Positions 37,588 to 47,072 are shown, counted from the stretch's first letter. The stretch: 64,000 nucleotides of DNA from JACADW01 sp963747985 (GCA_963747985.1 CAVVHG010000007.1:124001-188000), one strand, 5' to 3'. Notes: a model not told the origin generated them from the sequence alone. A program made the numbers and translations.

Positions 37588-39146
37588 GTCAATACTTCTT
37601 TGCCCATCTCGTCCCGGTTCTCGACCTCTGCCGCTGACGCTGTAAGACTGTAGAGCATCTCCTGCGCATTCTGCTGCAGGTTTGTGATCTCGTCCCACAT
37701 GTGCCGGTTGTAGATGCACCCCGGGTCGCCCGCCAGCATATCGCCGGTATATCCGTCGGCACGCGCCCGACACCCCCCACAGAAGGAACGATAATCACAT
37801 ACCCCGCAGTGGTCTCCACGATCCTCGCGGTCACTGAAGGCCGACTCCAGGGGTTGATCCCAGATTTCGGCAAAGCTCGATTTTCGGAGATCCCCGACGA
37901 TCCGGGTTGGCATGTAAACGCAGGGTGTAACCAGGCCGTTCGGCTGGACGGAGCAATAGCAGCGGAAAGCGCCGCAGCCCCCGATGTACTTTGCGACTAT
38001 GCGCGCCTGCCGGCCCTTGCCCGACCCGGCGTGCCCCATCGCCATCATGCTGTCGGGATCCCCATGGGTAATACAAGTGCGCCCGAACTGGGGCGCGGTG
38101 GACATGACGCCCATCTTCTGCTCGTCGAGGAATCCCCGAAGCCGATTCAACAATTCCTCGCGTTGCTCGGGCAGCATATCCTCGCCTGCCATTTCGATCC
38201 CCCTGCCGACAGGGATGAAATTGAAATGGACGAATGTGTCGACTTTCAGTGATACGGCCAGGTCCAGCATTTCAGCGGCGCGCTCCACGGTCTCCCTGGT
38301 GAAGCAAACCGCCATCCCGCAGCGGACATCAGGCTGGGCGACCACGTTTTGAATTCCTTCGACCGTGCGCGCCCACGCGCCCGGCACGCCCCGGAATTCG
38401 TCGTGGGTTGAAGGGTCGGGAGAGTCGAGTGAGACTTCGACATACTTGACCCCCAGCGAGGCGATCCGCTCGACGTTCCTGCGGGTCAAGAGTGTGCCGT
38501 TAGTGGCAATGGTCACGTATACCTTCTTCTGCTGCGCACGTTCGAGCACGGCCCACAGATCAGGATCCGTCAGGGGCTCTCCGCCGGCGAGCGCCATCAT
38601 CGGGACATAGTTTTCGGACAACTGATCGACGATCCCGATCTTTTCGGCACGGCTCAACTCGTCGCGCTCCCGCCGCGCTTTGGCATTCTGGTAGCAATGC
38701 TTGCAGCTCAGGTTGCAGGCGTTTGTAATGTTCCAGACAACGAGCAGGGGCGAGATGAACCGTTGCGGAGCTACCAGCCCGCGCACGGCTATGGAGCGGG
38801 CCGTGTTGACCAGCGTGCGGACAGTCGGCTGATGATGGAACACCTTCTTGATCGCTCGTTCGCGAGGTATCCGGGTCTTATCCACAAAGTAGTCGAGAGC
38901 CTTGTGAAACGGCAGGTATTTGAACTTGTGAAGAGTCGTTGCCTCCGGGTTTCGATACGAATAGAAGATGTTCTCCATGGGTGTGTGCCCGTTGGGCCCA
39001 CTTGTCAACCTCAGGAGAAGGTTGCGAGTGATCGGATGGTTCAGATAGCCCTCAAACGGGTGGGGTTCCATCGAAAGCGTGGGACTCTGCTTCGGTATGT
39101 TCCCCCTCAACGCGGTTCGTTTGCGACTACCATCTCGAAGGTACAT
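37584..39146 (-). CDS. Radical SAM protein with SPASM-type C-terminal domain
   Basis: A 520-residue enzyme. The radical SAM cluster motif is C144-NLS-C148-KH-C151, followed by ALAGGEPLTDPD (the GGE motif) and VYVTIATNGTLL. The C-terminal SPASM-like region has many cysteines (YIGGCGAFRCYC, HCGVCDYRSFCGGCRARADG, GDPGC) able to hold auxiliary 4Fe-4S clusters. Such enzymes modify peptides or proteins, or take part in cofactor synthesis. An alternative start is Met26 (39071). It overlaps the next gene, an exported VWFA-like protein, by four bases. No small precursor-peptide gene was found beside it, so the substrate may be the VWFA protein or lie elsewhere. Confidence 0.88.
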   Translation of the reverse strand: MYLRDGSRKRTALRGNIPKQSPTLSMEPHPFEGYLNHPITRNLLLRLTSGPNGHTPMENIFYSYRNPEATTLHKFKYLPFHKALDYFVDKTRIPRERAIKKVFHHQPTVRTLVNTARSIAVRGLVAPQRFISPLLVVWNITNACNLSCKHCYQNAKARRERDELSRAEKIGIVDQLSENYVPMMALAGGEPLTDPDLWAVLERAQQKKVYVTIATNGTLLTRRNVERIASLGVKYVEVSLDSPDPSTHDEFRGVPGAWARTVEGIQNVVAQPDVRCGMAVCFTRETVERAAEMLDLAVSLKVDTFVHFNFIPVGRGIEMAGEDMLPEQREELLNRLRGFLDEQKMGVMSTAPQFGRTCITHGDPDSMMAMGHAGSGKGRQARIVAKYIGGCGAFRCYCSVQPNGLVTPCVYMPTRIVGDLRKSSFAEIWDQPLESAFSDREDRGDHCGVCDYRSFCGGCRARADGYTGDMLAGDPGCIYNRHMWDEITNLQQNAQEMLYSLTASAAEVENRDEMGKEVLT

Positions 39147-39408
39147 GGCAGGGAAATCCCTTTCTCCTCATGTCGATCGGTGCTGAATCCTACCCAAACA
39201 GGCCCGGTGCTGCCAGGCGTTTCGTGATTCTGGTGCGATACCCCCCGGAATCCTCGCGCCGATGCACTCCTCGCTCTGGTCTGCAAATCCGGCCTTGCCT
39301 CAAACACCCGTGTTGCAAACCGGCACATATCCGGCTCACTGGTACTCAGTTTCCAAATTCTAGCGATCTTCCGGCTGGGATTCAATTCCGATCCGCGAGT
39401 CTGGAAAC

Positions 39409-40089
39409 TCAGTGAGTTTGGGGTGCCATTTCGGCTTTCTTGTACGAAATGGACATCCCGGAACCCCCCGGTCCCGTGAGGGATGTCTCGAGGCAGGGCA
39501 GGCTGCGGGCATACTGGAGGAATTCGCGGCTGTATCCGCCGTAGGAATGCTCCGAAATGTTGTGGGCGACAAAGCACCCCCCGATGGTTAGCTTGGGTAA
39601 TGCCGCAGTAAGGTAGTTCTTGTACCAGTCCTTGTCAGCGTCGCAGAACACAAAATCGAAGGGGCCCGGCAGCGAGGGGACGATCTCGTGTGCATCACCC
39701 AGGCGGGAATCGATATACCGTGACAAACCTGCTGCTTTGTAGTTCGCCAACGCTTCCTCTCTGCGTGACGTGTCGATTTCTATCGTTATGAGCCGTCCGC
39801 CGGTCTTCGAGAGGGCCCAGGCGATCCAGATTCCGGAGTGCCCGGTGGATGTCCCGATCTCGAGTGCGTTCCTGTATTTGTGTTCCACGATGATGTCGTA
39901 CAAAGTCTGGCCGTCGGACGGCGGGACGTTCAGGTCGTGCCAGGTTCCGCGACGGCTTTCGAGGAACTGACGAACCCGCGTGTCCAGATCGCCCGGGCCG
40001 GATGGTTTCTGCCAGCACCCGGCATCCCCGGCACAAGTCAGGAGAAAAAGACTCCCTGCGATAACAAGGCAACTCAGCAGCTTCTTCAT
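39409..40089 (-). CDS. Predicted exported O-methyltransferase-like protein
   Basis: A 226-residue class I SAM methyltransferase of the caffeoyl-CoA/catechol type: ALEIGTSTGHSGIWIAWAL is the SAM-binding motif, ITIEIDTSRREEA the acidic strand, and FDFVFCDADKDWYKNYL the metal-binding motif. ATG 40089 gives an N-terminus MKKLLSCLVIAGSLFLLTC, a lipoprotein-like signal peptide. That is odd because SAM is a cytoplasmic cofactor. Either the protein is anchored at the inner membrane facing inward, or the leader is used in a way not understood. An upstream in-frame start does not remove the hydrophobic segment. It follows the creatininase-family gene by 26 bases. Confidence 0.82.
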   Translation of the reverse strand: MKKLLSCLVIAGSLFLLTCAGDAGCWQKPSGPGDLDTRVRQFLESRRGTWHDLNVPPSDGQTLYDIIVEHKYRNALEIGTSTGHSGIWIAWALSKTGGRLITIEIDTSRREEALANYKAAGLSRYIDSRLGDAHEIVPSLPGPFDFVFCDADKDWYKNYLTAALPKLTIGGCFVAHNISEHSYGGYSREFLQYARSLPCLETSLTGPGGSGMSISYKKAEMAPQTH

Positions 40090-40115
40090 AAGGTCACTCG
40101 AGTACGGGGATATCT

Positions 40116-40994
40116 TCAAGATTGGTTGATCATCCGGCGTATCCTGCCTGCTGTCCAATCCACCGCGATTCGGATCAGGGCTTCGCCCTTCTCCGGAGTT
40201 GCCAGCAGGGATTCCTCATAAAACTTCCTGTCCTGGCTGGCATCCTCAGCACTCTTGAGGTTCAGTTTGACCTTCGAGTAGTCCACTCCTTCGCGGTGCA
40301 CTCGCTCGGGGAAGGCGGCCAGTGCCACGGATGTTTCGAACTCCGCCGAGTGCCCCGGGATTCCCGCCATGCCGCTGTCCATGTGACGCGCGGCGTTCTC
40401 CTCGGTGTACGCCTCCCAGTAGGAGCACGCGTCGAGCTGTATGCCGAGTTTCGCTCGCCATTCCGAAAGTCGGGACTTGAGCGGGGCAGCGTTACCGCCA
40501 TGCCCGTTGAGAATCAATACGGTCTTGATCCCGTGAGTTTTGAGGCTTTCACAGATCTCGTAGACTACAGCCAGAAAAGTCTCCGGCCTCAGGGTCAGAG
40601 TTCCCTTGCGCTCCATCCAATAGGGCGATATGCCGACGGGAACCGGGGTCGCGACGACAGCATCCGGGTAGATCCGCAGTGCCGCGTTCTGGGCTATCAG
40701 GATGGCACTGGCCGTGTCGTGGATCATGGCGAGGTGCTCGTTGTGCTGCTCCGTGCTGCCGGTAGGGACGATGGCCGCCTTCAGTCTGCCGGATTCGATT
40801 GCATCGCGGATCTCTTTCCGGGTGCATTCCCAGAGCAGGACTTTCCTGGGAAGGATATACCCGTCCCCGGCGTACGCGATTGCCTGGGAAGCCCCGGGCA
40901 TGGTTTGCCGGCCGAGCGCCTCCGGCACACTGACGGCGGCAGCTCCGCCGCCCAAAGAAGCGAGGAAGTTGCGTCGCGATCGATTCGAACCCAT
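40116..40994 (-). CDS. Tat-exported creatininase-family amidohydrolase
   Basis: A 292-residue protein. It starts at ATG 40994 (GGAGGG ahead) with a twin-arginine leader SNRSRRNFLASLGGGAAAV. The creatininase core shows IVPTGSTEQHNEHLAMIHD (metal-binding Glu and His), LILNGHGGNAAPL (the family's NGHGGN motif) and GHSAEFETS near residue 230 (a further ligand Glu). Members are zinc or manganese cyclic-amide hydrolases, including creatininase and mycofactocin-type MftE. The substrate is open. The export leader sets it apart from cytosolic creatininases. It is co-oriented with and 26 bases from the O-methyltransferase. Confidence 0.86.
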   Translation of the reverse strand: MGSNRSRRNFLASLGGGAAAVSVPEALGRQTMPGASQAIAYAGDGYILPRKVLLWECTRKEIRDAIESGRLKAAIVPTGSTEQHNEHLAMIHDTASAILIAQNAALRIYPDAVVATPVPVGISPYWMERKGTLTLRPETFLAVVYEICESLKTHGIKTVLILNGHGGNAAPLKSRLSEWRAKLGIQLDACSYWEAYTEENAARHMDSGMAGIPGHSAEFETSVALAAFPERVHREGVDYSKVKLNLKSAEDASQDRKFYEESLLATPEKGEALIRIAVDWTAGRIRRMINQS

Positions 40995-41189
40995 GGCAAT
41001 CCCTCCACCCGGCGAGCCGGTCAAGTCTCGCGGCCACGTACAGAAGCCTTCAGACCGGTTATTCTCGCACACGGGCGAGTCGATCCGGCTTTATTTTCCC
41101 GGGCAATGCATGTAAGTTGTCGCCGTGCCGTTTCGCCCGGCCGGACGGGTCGTGCCGCTCGCTGACGGACATCCAGAACGGGAGGGGCC

Positions 41190-42281
41190 ATGAAGAGAGT
41201 GATCACATTTGGCGAAATCATGGGGCGCCTTGCGCCGGAAGGATTCCTCCGGTTCAGGCAATCCTTGCCCGGCACGCTGCGGGTCACCTTCGCCGGCGCT
41301 GAAGCCAATGTCGCCGTCGCCGTCGCGCAACTGGGCGGTGAAGCGGCCTTCGTCACAGCTCTTCCGCGGCATCCGATTGCCGATGCCTGCGTGGCCAATC
41401 TCCGGGCGCTTGGCATCGATACCCGTCACATTCTGCGGACAGACATGGGGAGGCTCGGCCTCTACTTTCTCGAGACCGGTGCCAGCCAGCGAGCCGGAAA
41501 CGTGATTTATGACCGCACAGGATCGGCCGTCAGCCTGGCCTCGTGGGACCAGTACAGCTGGGACAGCATTCTCGAGGGCGCTCACTGGCTTCATGTCACG
41601 GGTATCACCCCCGCGCTTTCGAAAATCGCGGCCGAGACGACGCTGGCCGCCGTCAAAGAAGCCAAGTCCCGCGATCTGCAGGTCTCCTGCGATCTGAATT
41701 TCCGGAAGAAGCTGTGGCGATGGGATCCGGCGTGCCCCGCAAATCAACTTGCGGAGAGAACCATGCGTGGAATCCTGCCTTACGTGGACATGGTGGTGGC
41801 CAACGAGGCAGATGCCTCGGATGTCCTCCGCATCCATGCCGGCGACACCGACGTCGAGGCCGGCCAGCTTGCCGTCGCGCAGTACCCGATGGTGGCGAGC
41901 GAGATCGTGCGTCAGTTTCCGAATGTCTCGAAGGTCGCCATCACCCTGCGCGAGAGTATTTCGGCTTCGCACAACAACTGGGGGGGGATGCTCTATGACG
42001 CACTTCGTAACCAGGCATTTTTCGCGCCGCTGCGGGACGGGCGCTATGAACCCTATGAGATCCGGAACATCGTGGATCGTGTCGGCGCGGGGGACTCCTT
42101 TGCCGGGGCCCTGATTTTTGCCCTCACGACGCCCGAACTGTGCGCACCCGAAACGGCAGTGGCCTTTGCAGCTGCGGCCTCGTGCCTGGCCCACACGATA
42201 GCGGGCGATTTCAATTACACCACCCGGAGTGAGGTCGAGGCATTGATGAAGGGCTCCGGTTCCGGCCGCGTCGTCCGCTGA
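41190..42281 (+). CDS. kdgK: PfkB-family sugar kinase, probably 2-keto-3-deoxygluconate kinase
   Basis: A 363-residue ribokinase-type kinase with GGGAGG before ATG 41190. FGEIMGRLAPEGFLRFRQ opens the protein and resembles 2-keto-3-deoxygluconate kinases. FAGAEANVAVAVAQLG is the first PfkB signature region, and DRVGAGDSFAGALI carries the anion hole and catalytic Asp. It phosphorylates a sugar acid at the expense of ATP. The galactonate-dehydratase-like gene about 2 kb away makes a 2-keto-3-deoxy sugar acid the likely substrate class, an inference from context. It is monocistronic. Confidence 0.82.
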   Translation: MKRVITFGEIMGRLAPEGFLRFRQSLPGTLRVTFAGAEANVAVAVAQLGGEAAFVTALPRHPIADACVANLRALGIDTRHILRTDMGRLGLYFLETGASQRAGNVIYDRTGSAVSLASWDQYSWDSILEGAHWLHVTGITPALSKIAAETTLAAVKEAKSRDLQVSCDLNFRKKLWRWDPACPANQLAERTMRGILPYVDMVVANEADASDVLRIHAGDTDVEAGQLAVAQYPMVASEIVRQFPNVSKVAITLRESISASHNNWGGMLYDALRNQAFFAPLRDGRYEPYEIRNIVDRVGAGDSFAGALIFALTTPELCAPETAVAFAAAASCLAHTIAGDFNYTTRSEVEALMKGSGSGRVVR

Positions 42282-42483
42282 CCAGCGTCGGATGTCAGCC
42301 TACATCTCTCAAGACGGAAGACTATGTGAGGCTGCTTGCTCCCAATCCTGTAGTTCGCCAAAATCCTGGCTGGTCGGTTTTTGGAGTCCGCGGGCTCGTC
42401 CCACCTTTGACACGAAGTAGCTTATCACACGACATCCAGCCGCATGGCGAACGCCGAGATCCCCGACGGGAGGTGCGCGGGCC

Positions 42484-43848
42484 CTACCTCGCCGGCAGGC
42501 CAGTTCCTCGAAGGGGTTTCGCGGCAACTGCCGCAGCAGGCTCAGGCCGACAGGCAGGCCGACCGCCCTGCGCCGCCGGCGGCGGCACGGCGGCCGGCAG
42601 CTTCACGAAGGCCGGCACGTCCATCGTGATGCAGTGCAGCAGGCCGTTGCCATAAAGCAGCGGGTCGGCCCGCACGCTCACGATCTGCCAGCCCGGCAGC
42701 AGGCGCGAATAGGTCTCCATCGCCTCGGTCTGCATCTGCGGATCGAGGTCCGCGAACGTCGGCATGAGCAGGACGCCGTTGGCCATGATGATATTGGTGA
42801 ACGTCCGCCAGTGCGTGTCCTTCGGCGGCGGCAGCGGGACGCGGTAGACCCGCATCGGCCCGCGCGAGGTCTTGAGGGCGGCCAGGGTGTTGGCGATCGC
42901 GTCCAGCCTCCGGGCGTTTTCGGGGTCCCTCTGCGCGTCGCACTTCGAGACGACCGCCACGTCGGGAGCCAGGAACGTCATGAACATGTCGGCGTGGCCG
43001 GTCGGCTCGCCCTTGAGCGACGCCACGGCCACCAGTTCCTGGAAGCCGAAGTACTCGCTCAGCAGCGCGAATACCTTCTTCACGTCGTAGCCGCGGGACT
43101 GCTTGTTCCGCACGAGCTCGCGGTAGGTGAAGACGCCTACGCCGTCGCCGTTGCTCAGCAGGCTGCCGCCAGCTAGGTCAAGCGGCATCTCGGTCACGGG
43201 CAGCTTCATCAGGGCGGCGACTAAGCTGGGAACCTGCTCGTCCTTCGGCCGCACCTCGACGGTCACGTGCTCGTCGTCCGTCTTCGTACACCGCCTGTAG
43301 CGGTAGGCCGCTTGTACAACCATGACCGTGCCGTCCGCCCGCCGCACGAAGAACGGGCCGTAGTCACGCAGCCACATCGTGTCCATGGGAATGATGCTGA
43401 ACTGCACTGCGCTGTCAGGGATGCCGGCGCTTCGGAAGCCGCCCTGCACGGCCCCCTGCTCCCAGGCGCTGTCGACCAGGCAGATGATGGAAACCCTCTC
43501 GCGCAGCGCCTTGACGATGTCCACCAGAACCGTGCCGTACATCTGGGCGGCCTTGCAGCTCAGCAGCAGCGCCGACTTCCTCTCGTACTCGCCCGCCAGC
43601 GGCAGCACGCGCTGCCGGGCCGGCGCGGGAGGCAGCGTCCGCATGAGGTCCGGCGCGGCCTGCTGGGCCGTCGGCGTCGCGGCGGGCGCCGTCGAGGCCG
43701 GCGGATGCATGGCGTGGACAACGCGCTCCCTGAAAGGAATTCGATCGTGCAGGAGACACAGTATGCCGCACCCCGCTGCGACTGTGACCAGGATGAGTCT
43801 GTGGAGGAAAAGCCAGCGCCTGGCTTTGCTCGAAAACCACTTCAGCAT
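42484..43848 (-). CDS. Membrane-anchored agmatine/peptidylarginine deiminase-like protein
   Basis: A 454-residue protein. An N-terminal membrane segment (LFLHRLILVTVAAGCGILCLL) is followed by a Pro/Ala-rich linker and a guanidino-modifying (PAD_porph-type) domain. Catalytic-site candidates are the Asp in PMDTMWLRDYGPFFV, the His/Asp in PTGHADMFMTFL and the Cys in GLLHCITMDVP near the C-terminus. The family hydrolyses agmatine or peptidyl-arginine to a citrulline-type product and ammonia. The location would be periplasmic. The DNA is visibly richer in G+C, with Ala/Pro/Arg runs at both ends, than its neighbours, which may mean recent acquisition. No ribosome site precedes the ATG. Confidence 0.8.
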   Translation of the reverse strand: MLKWFSSKARRWLFLHRLILVTVAAGCGILCLLHDRIPFRERVVHAMHPPASTAPAATPTAQQAAPDLMRTLPPAPARQRVLPLAGEYERKSALLLSCKAAQMYGTVLVDIVKALRERVSIICLVDSAWEQGAVQGGFRSAGIPDSAVQFSIIPMDTMWLRDYGPFFVRRADGTVMVVQAAYRYRRCTKTDDEHVTVEVRPKDEQVPSLVAALMKLPVTEMPLDLAGGSLLSNGDGVGVFTYRELVRNKQSRGYDVKKVFALLSEYFGFQELVAVASLKGEPTGHADMFMTFLAPDVAVVSKCDAQRDPENARRLDAIANTLAALKTSRGPMRVYRVPLPPPKDTHWRTFTNIIMANGVLLMPTFADLDPQMQTEAMETYSRLLPGWQIVSVRADPLLYGNGLLHCITMDVPAFVKLPAAVPPPAAQGGRPACRPEPAAAVAAKPLRGTGLPAR

Positions 43849-44335
43849 ACGACGTTACGGCCTTCTCGCCAGGCACGGCCTGCGGATACGACCAGTACCA
43901 CGCTTACGACGCCCACGGCCGACTTCCATTGACTGTGGCACTACTCCAGATCTACCCTAAGTTACGATTCCAGTCAACCTATTGCTGTCAGCCATTTCGA
44001 AAGATGGGCAGAGGGTGGCGCGGCGGCACCCGCAAATGACGCTTGGCTGAAGAGGCGTGACGGTTGCTCTGGAAGATGGTGGCATCTTCAGGCCGGTTTC
44101 TTGGCCTGCATCGGCACCGATCCCAAGAACTAAGCGCTGTTGGAATCAGAGAGAGCAGCCGCAGTATCATTGGGATCATGGCAGGGGAGTGTCAGGCCCC
44201 GAGGCACGGAGAGTCAACGGTTTCAACGGGGCCGGAGTTTTGCCGAACGACAGCGTTGTACGATAGAAGCCATCAGCATCAAGCCTTCAGCAATCAGCCG
44301 CTGACAGCTGAAAGCTGATCGCTGACGGCTGATTC
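43849..44335. other. 487-bp intergenic region, no gene seen
   Basis: No credible coding frame was found between the deiminase start and the galactonate-dehydratase stop. The only visible structure is the GCTGA-rich repeat at its right end (about 44270-44335). The promoter of the deiminase gene should lie at the left end. Confidence 0.5.
44270..44335. repeat. GCTGA-rich repeat, copy 1
   Basis: A run of short units (CAGCAATCAGCCGCTGAC, AGCTGAAAGCTGATCGCTGA, CGGCTGATT) alternates GCTGA with its complement TCAGC and so can fold into several small hairpins. A similar run occurs at 54262-54324, also directly before a coding region. Confidence 0.55.
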
Positions 44336-45634
44336 TTACCAATCCACCACGGATCCATCGTCTGCGTCGTACGACTCCGGGTTCCGCCAGTCATGGCCGA
44401 TCTTGCCGGCGAGGGCCTCCTCGTCGAGTTCGATTCCGAGGCCGGCTGCGGTGGGGACGGGAATGTACCCGTTCTCGACCCTGAATGGCGTCTTGATGTA
44501 GCCCTCGCCCAGGCTGACCTGTTCCTGGCACAGGAAATTCGGTATCGATGCCGCGATCTGAATCCCCGCGGCCAGCGAGATCGGGCCCAGCGGATTGTGG
44601 GGTGCGATCGCCGCGTAGTACGCCTCGGCCATCCCGGCGATCAGTCGGACTTCGGTGATGCCTCCGGCGTGGCAGAGGTCCGGCTGAAGTATGCTGGCGG
44701 CTCCTTTCTCCAGGATCTCGCGGAAACCCCATTTGGTGAAGACTCGCTCCCCGGTCGCAATCGGCAAAACCGTTCCGCGGGCAATCTCGGCCATGACATC
44801 CACATTCTGGCAGTTGACGGGCTCTTCGATGAACATCGGCTGATATGGCTCCAACGCCTTGATCAGGATCCTGGCCGTCTGCGGCGAGATCGCACCATGG
44901 AAATCAATCGCGATGTCGACCTCCGGGCCCATGGCTTCACGCAGCGACGCGAACTCTCGGACGGCATTGTCAACGAACGCCTTGGTCTCAACGATCCTGG
45001 CCGGCCGTTTTTTTGCGGGGCCCGTCTTGAACGCAGTGAAACCCTGTGTCCTGCGTTCCTTCATCTGCGCGAGCGTACCTGCATGTGCGTAGACCCGGAT
45101 CCTGTCGCGAGTCGGACCGCCCAGCAATTCGTAAACAGGCACGCCGAGAGCTTTCCCTTTCAGGTCCCAGAGGGCCTGGTCGATGCCGCTCAGGGCGCTC
45201 GTCAGCACGGGTCCGCCGCGATAGAAGGCGTGCCGGTAGATCGCCTGCCAGTGGTGCGTCACGGCCCGCGGGTCCTTCCCGATCAGGTACGGTTCAATTT
45301 CCTTAACCGCCTCGGCGCAGGTACGTGCGCGTCCTTCGGTGATCGGCTCCCCCAGGCCGGTGAAGCCTGCATTGGTCCGTATGCGAAGGAAGAGCCAGCG
45401 TGGTTTCACCAGGAAAGTCTCCAGGCCGGTGATCCTGATGATCTCCTTCGCTGCCGGGCGCTTCGGAGCCGTTCCTTCCTGCTGCCCGGCCACGGGCGTG
45501 GGATCCGGGTCGGGCCCACGTGCTCCTGCCGGCATGGTGCCGACTGCGTTCAGGCCCAGCAGTGCGGTTGTACTTTTGAGCAACGATCGCCGCTCTATGC
45601 CTTCAGGGACCTCCGGGATTTTCGTCAATGTCAT
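44336..45634 (-). CDS. dgoD: Galactonate-dehydratase-like enolase-superfamily enzyme
   Basis: A 432-residue mandelate-racemase-subgroup enzyme. The signatures follow D-galactonate dehydratase: DIAIDFHGAISPQTARILI (metal-ligand Asp and active-site His), MFIEEPVNCQN (Glu ligand), IATGERVFTKWGF (third Glu), and IAPHNPLGPISLAAG (general His). It dehydrates a sugar acid to its 2-keto-3-deoxy form. An N-terminal RRSLLKSTTALLGLNAVG resembles a twin-arginine leader, unusual for a dehydratase. The start is ATG 45634 behind AGGAG. It lies 22 bases after the symporter gene, which probably imports the substrate. Confidence 0.85.
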   Translation of the reverse strand: MTLTKIPEVPEGIERRSLLKSTTALLGLNAVGTMPAGARGPDPDPTPVAGQQEGTAPKRPAAKEIIRITGLETFLVKPRWLFLRIRTNAGFTGLGEPITEGRARTCAEAVKEIEPYLIGKDPRAVTHHWQAIYRHAFYRGGPVLTSALSGIDQALWDLKGKALGVPVYELLGGPTRDRIRVYAHAGTLAQMKERRTQGFTAFKTGPAKKRPARIVETKAFVDNAVREFASLREAMGPEVDIAIDFHGAISPQTARILIKALEPYQPMFIEEPVNCQNVDVMAEIARGTVLPIATGERVFTKWGFREILEKGAASILQPDLCHAGGITEVRLIAGMAEAYYAAIAPHNPLGPISLAAGIQIAASIPNFLCQEQVSLGEGYIKTPFRVENGYIPVPTAAGLGIELDEEALAGKIGHDWRNPESYDADDGSVVDW

Positions 45635-45656
45635 CTCTCCTTTCGTTTTTCCTGGA

Positions 45657-47072
45657 TTACGCATCCAGGGTGCGAACGGAATTCCTGCCCCTGAGGCTGC
45701 CGGCCAGGAACAGTGCGACTGAAACCAGGAGTCCGGCGGGAACGGGCGGAATCCCCCACATTCCGGCTCCCCCGGTTGCCAGGTGCAAACTCGCCGTCAC
45801 CGTCACTGATGCCGAGATTGCTGTCACCGCGGTGCCCGCATCGGGCCGCCGCGAGTAGAGGCCTGCCACGACCGGCACGAAGAGCGACACCGTCACCAGG
45901 CCATAAAAGATCGAGAGCGCGGAAATGATGGTCGGCAATTGAATCGCCAGGCCCACTCCCATGAGCCCCGCGACAACCGAGCTGATTCGGCCGACACGCA
46001 AGAGGTGCTCCCCGGACGCCGAAGGTCGCAGGAAACTCTGGTAAAGATCCTTGCTGAGCGATGTGGCGAGCATGAACAGCACCGCATCGGCAGCATTCAG
46101 CTCCGCGGAGAAGATCGCGGCGAGAGCCAGCGCGCCTGCCCATACCGGGAGCAGGTGCATCAGCACGGCGGGCATGGCCATCTCGCGATTCTGAAAACCG
46201 GGATAGGCCGCGCAGGCGGCCATCCCCAGCAGCACCGGAACAAACGAATAAAGCAGCAGGACCAGCCCGTTTGCGGCAGTCCCGAATCGGGCCGCAGATT
46301 CGTCTCTCGCCCCGTAGATTTTCTGGAGCAGGCCCGGGGAGACGATGAACGGCGGTACCAGCAGCACCACGTATCCGAGGATGCCCGCTGTGCCGATGCC
46401 TGTCATGGAAAGAAAACCCTGCGACAGCTCGGCGCCTGCGGTTTTCGAAATACCATGCCATCCTCCGACAACAGCAAGCGAAATCGGGAGAGCGAGGAGG
46501 AGGCCCGCCATCTTGACCGTCAACTGCACCACGTTTACCCGGACGGATGAAAGCAACCCGCCGGCTGAAAAGTACAGGGTGACGCACAGCCCGCCCAGAA
46601 GGCAACCGAGTGGCTTGGGCGCGCCCGTTACGACATTCAGGATCCACGCTATGCCGATCAGCTGGCCGGCCAAAATAGAGAGGGAACCGACCCACAGGAG
46701 AACGGCTATCAGGGCGCGGACGGCAGGGCTGTAGCGCCAGCCCAGGAAATCACCCAGGGTGTAGAAGCCGTTTGACCTTGCCAGCTTCCAGATGCGTGGG
46801 CCGACCGTGGCCGCGAGAATCAGCTGACCCAGGCCGGCCGAGCCCACCCACCACCAGGCAGAAAGGCCGTACTGGTAACCCAGCCCTGCTGCCCCGACTG
46901 TCGATCCGCCGCCAATGTTGGCTGCCAGAAGGGTGGCGAAAAGCAGGCGGGACGGCAGACGCCTGCCTGCAACAAAGAAGTCCGACGCGCTCCTGACGCG
47001 CCGGGAGACATAGAACCCGAGGCCCACAAGCCCGGCAGCGTAGGTGATGATGACGACCAGGTGAACGTTCAC
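45657..47072 (-). CDS. Sodium:solute symporter (SSS) family transporter
   Basis: A 471-residue inner-membrane protein with about thirteen hydrophobic helices. Family features are SASDFFVAGRRLPSRLLFAT, GGGSTVGAAGLGYQYG after helix 2, and SAELNAADAVLFMLATSLSKDLY in the conserved SSS loop. It starts with GTG 47072, whose GTGA overlaps the stop of the S58 peptidase gene (47069-47072), so translation is coupled. The downstream gene is a galactonate-dehydratase-like enzyme, making a sugar acid the likely cargo. The upstream peptidase could instead argue for peptides or amino acids. Confidence 0.88.
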   Translation of the reverse strand: MNVHLVVIITYAAGLVGLGFYVSRRVRSASDFFVAGRRLPSRLLFATLLAANIGGGSTVGAAGLGYQYGLSAWWWVGSAGLGQLILAATVGPRIWKLARSNGFYTLGDFLGWRYSPAVRALIAVLLWVGSLSILAGQLIGIAWILNVVTGAPKPLGCLLGGLCVTLYFSAGGLLSSVRVNVVQLTVKMAGLLLALPISLAVVGGWHGISKTAGAELSQGFLSMTGIGTAGILGYVVLLVPPFIVSPGLLQKIYGARDESAARFGTAANGLVLLLYSFVPVLLGMAACAAYPGFQNREMAMPAVLMHLLPVWAGALALAAIFSAELNAADAVLFMLATSLSKDLYQSFLRPSASGEHLLRVGRISSVVAGLMGVGLAIQLPTIISALSIFYGLVTVSLFVPVVAGLYSRRPDAGTAVTAISASVTVTASLHLATGGAGMWGIPPVPAGLLVSVALFLAGSLRGRNSVRTLDA

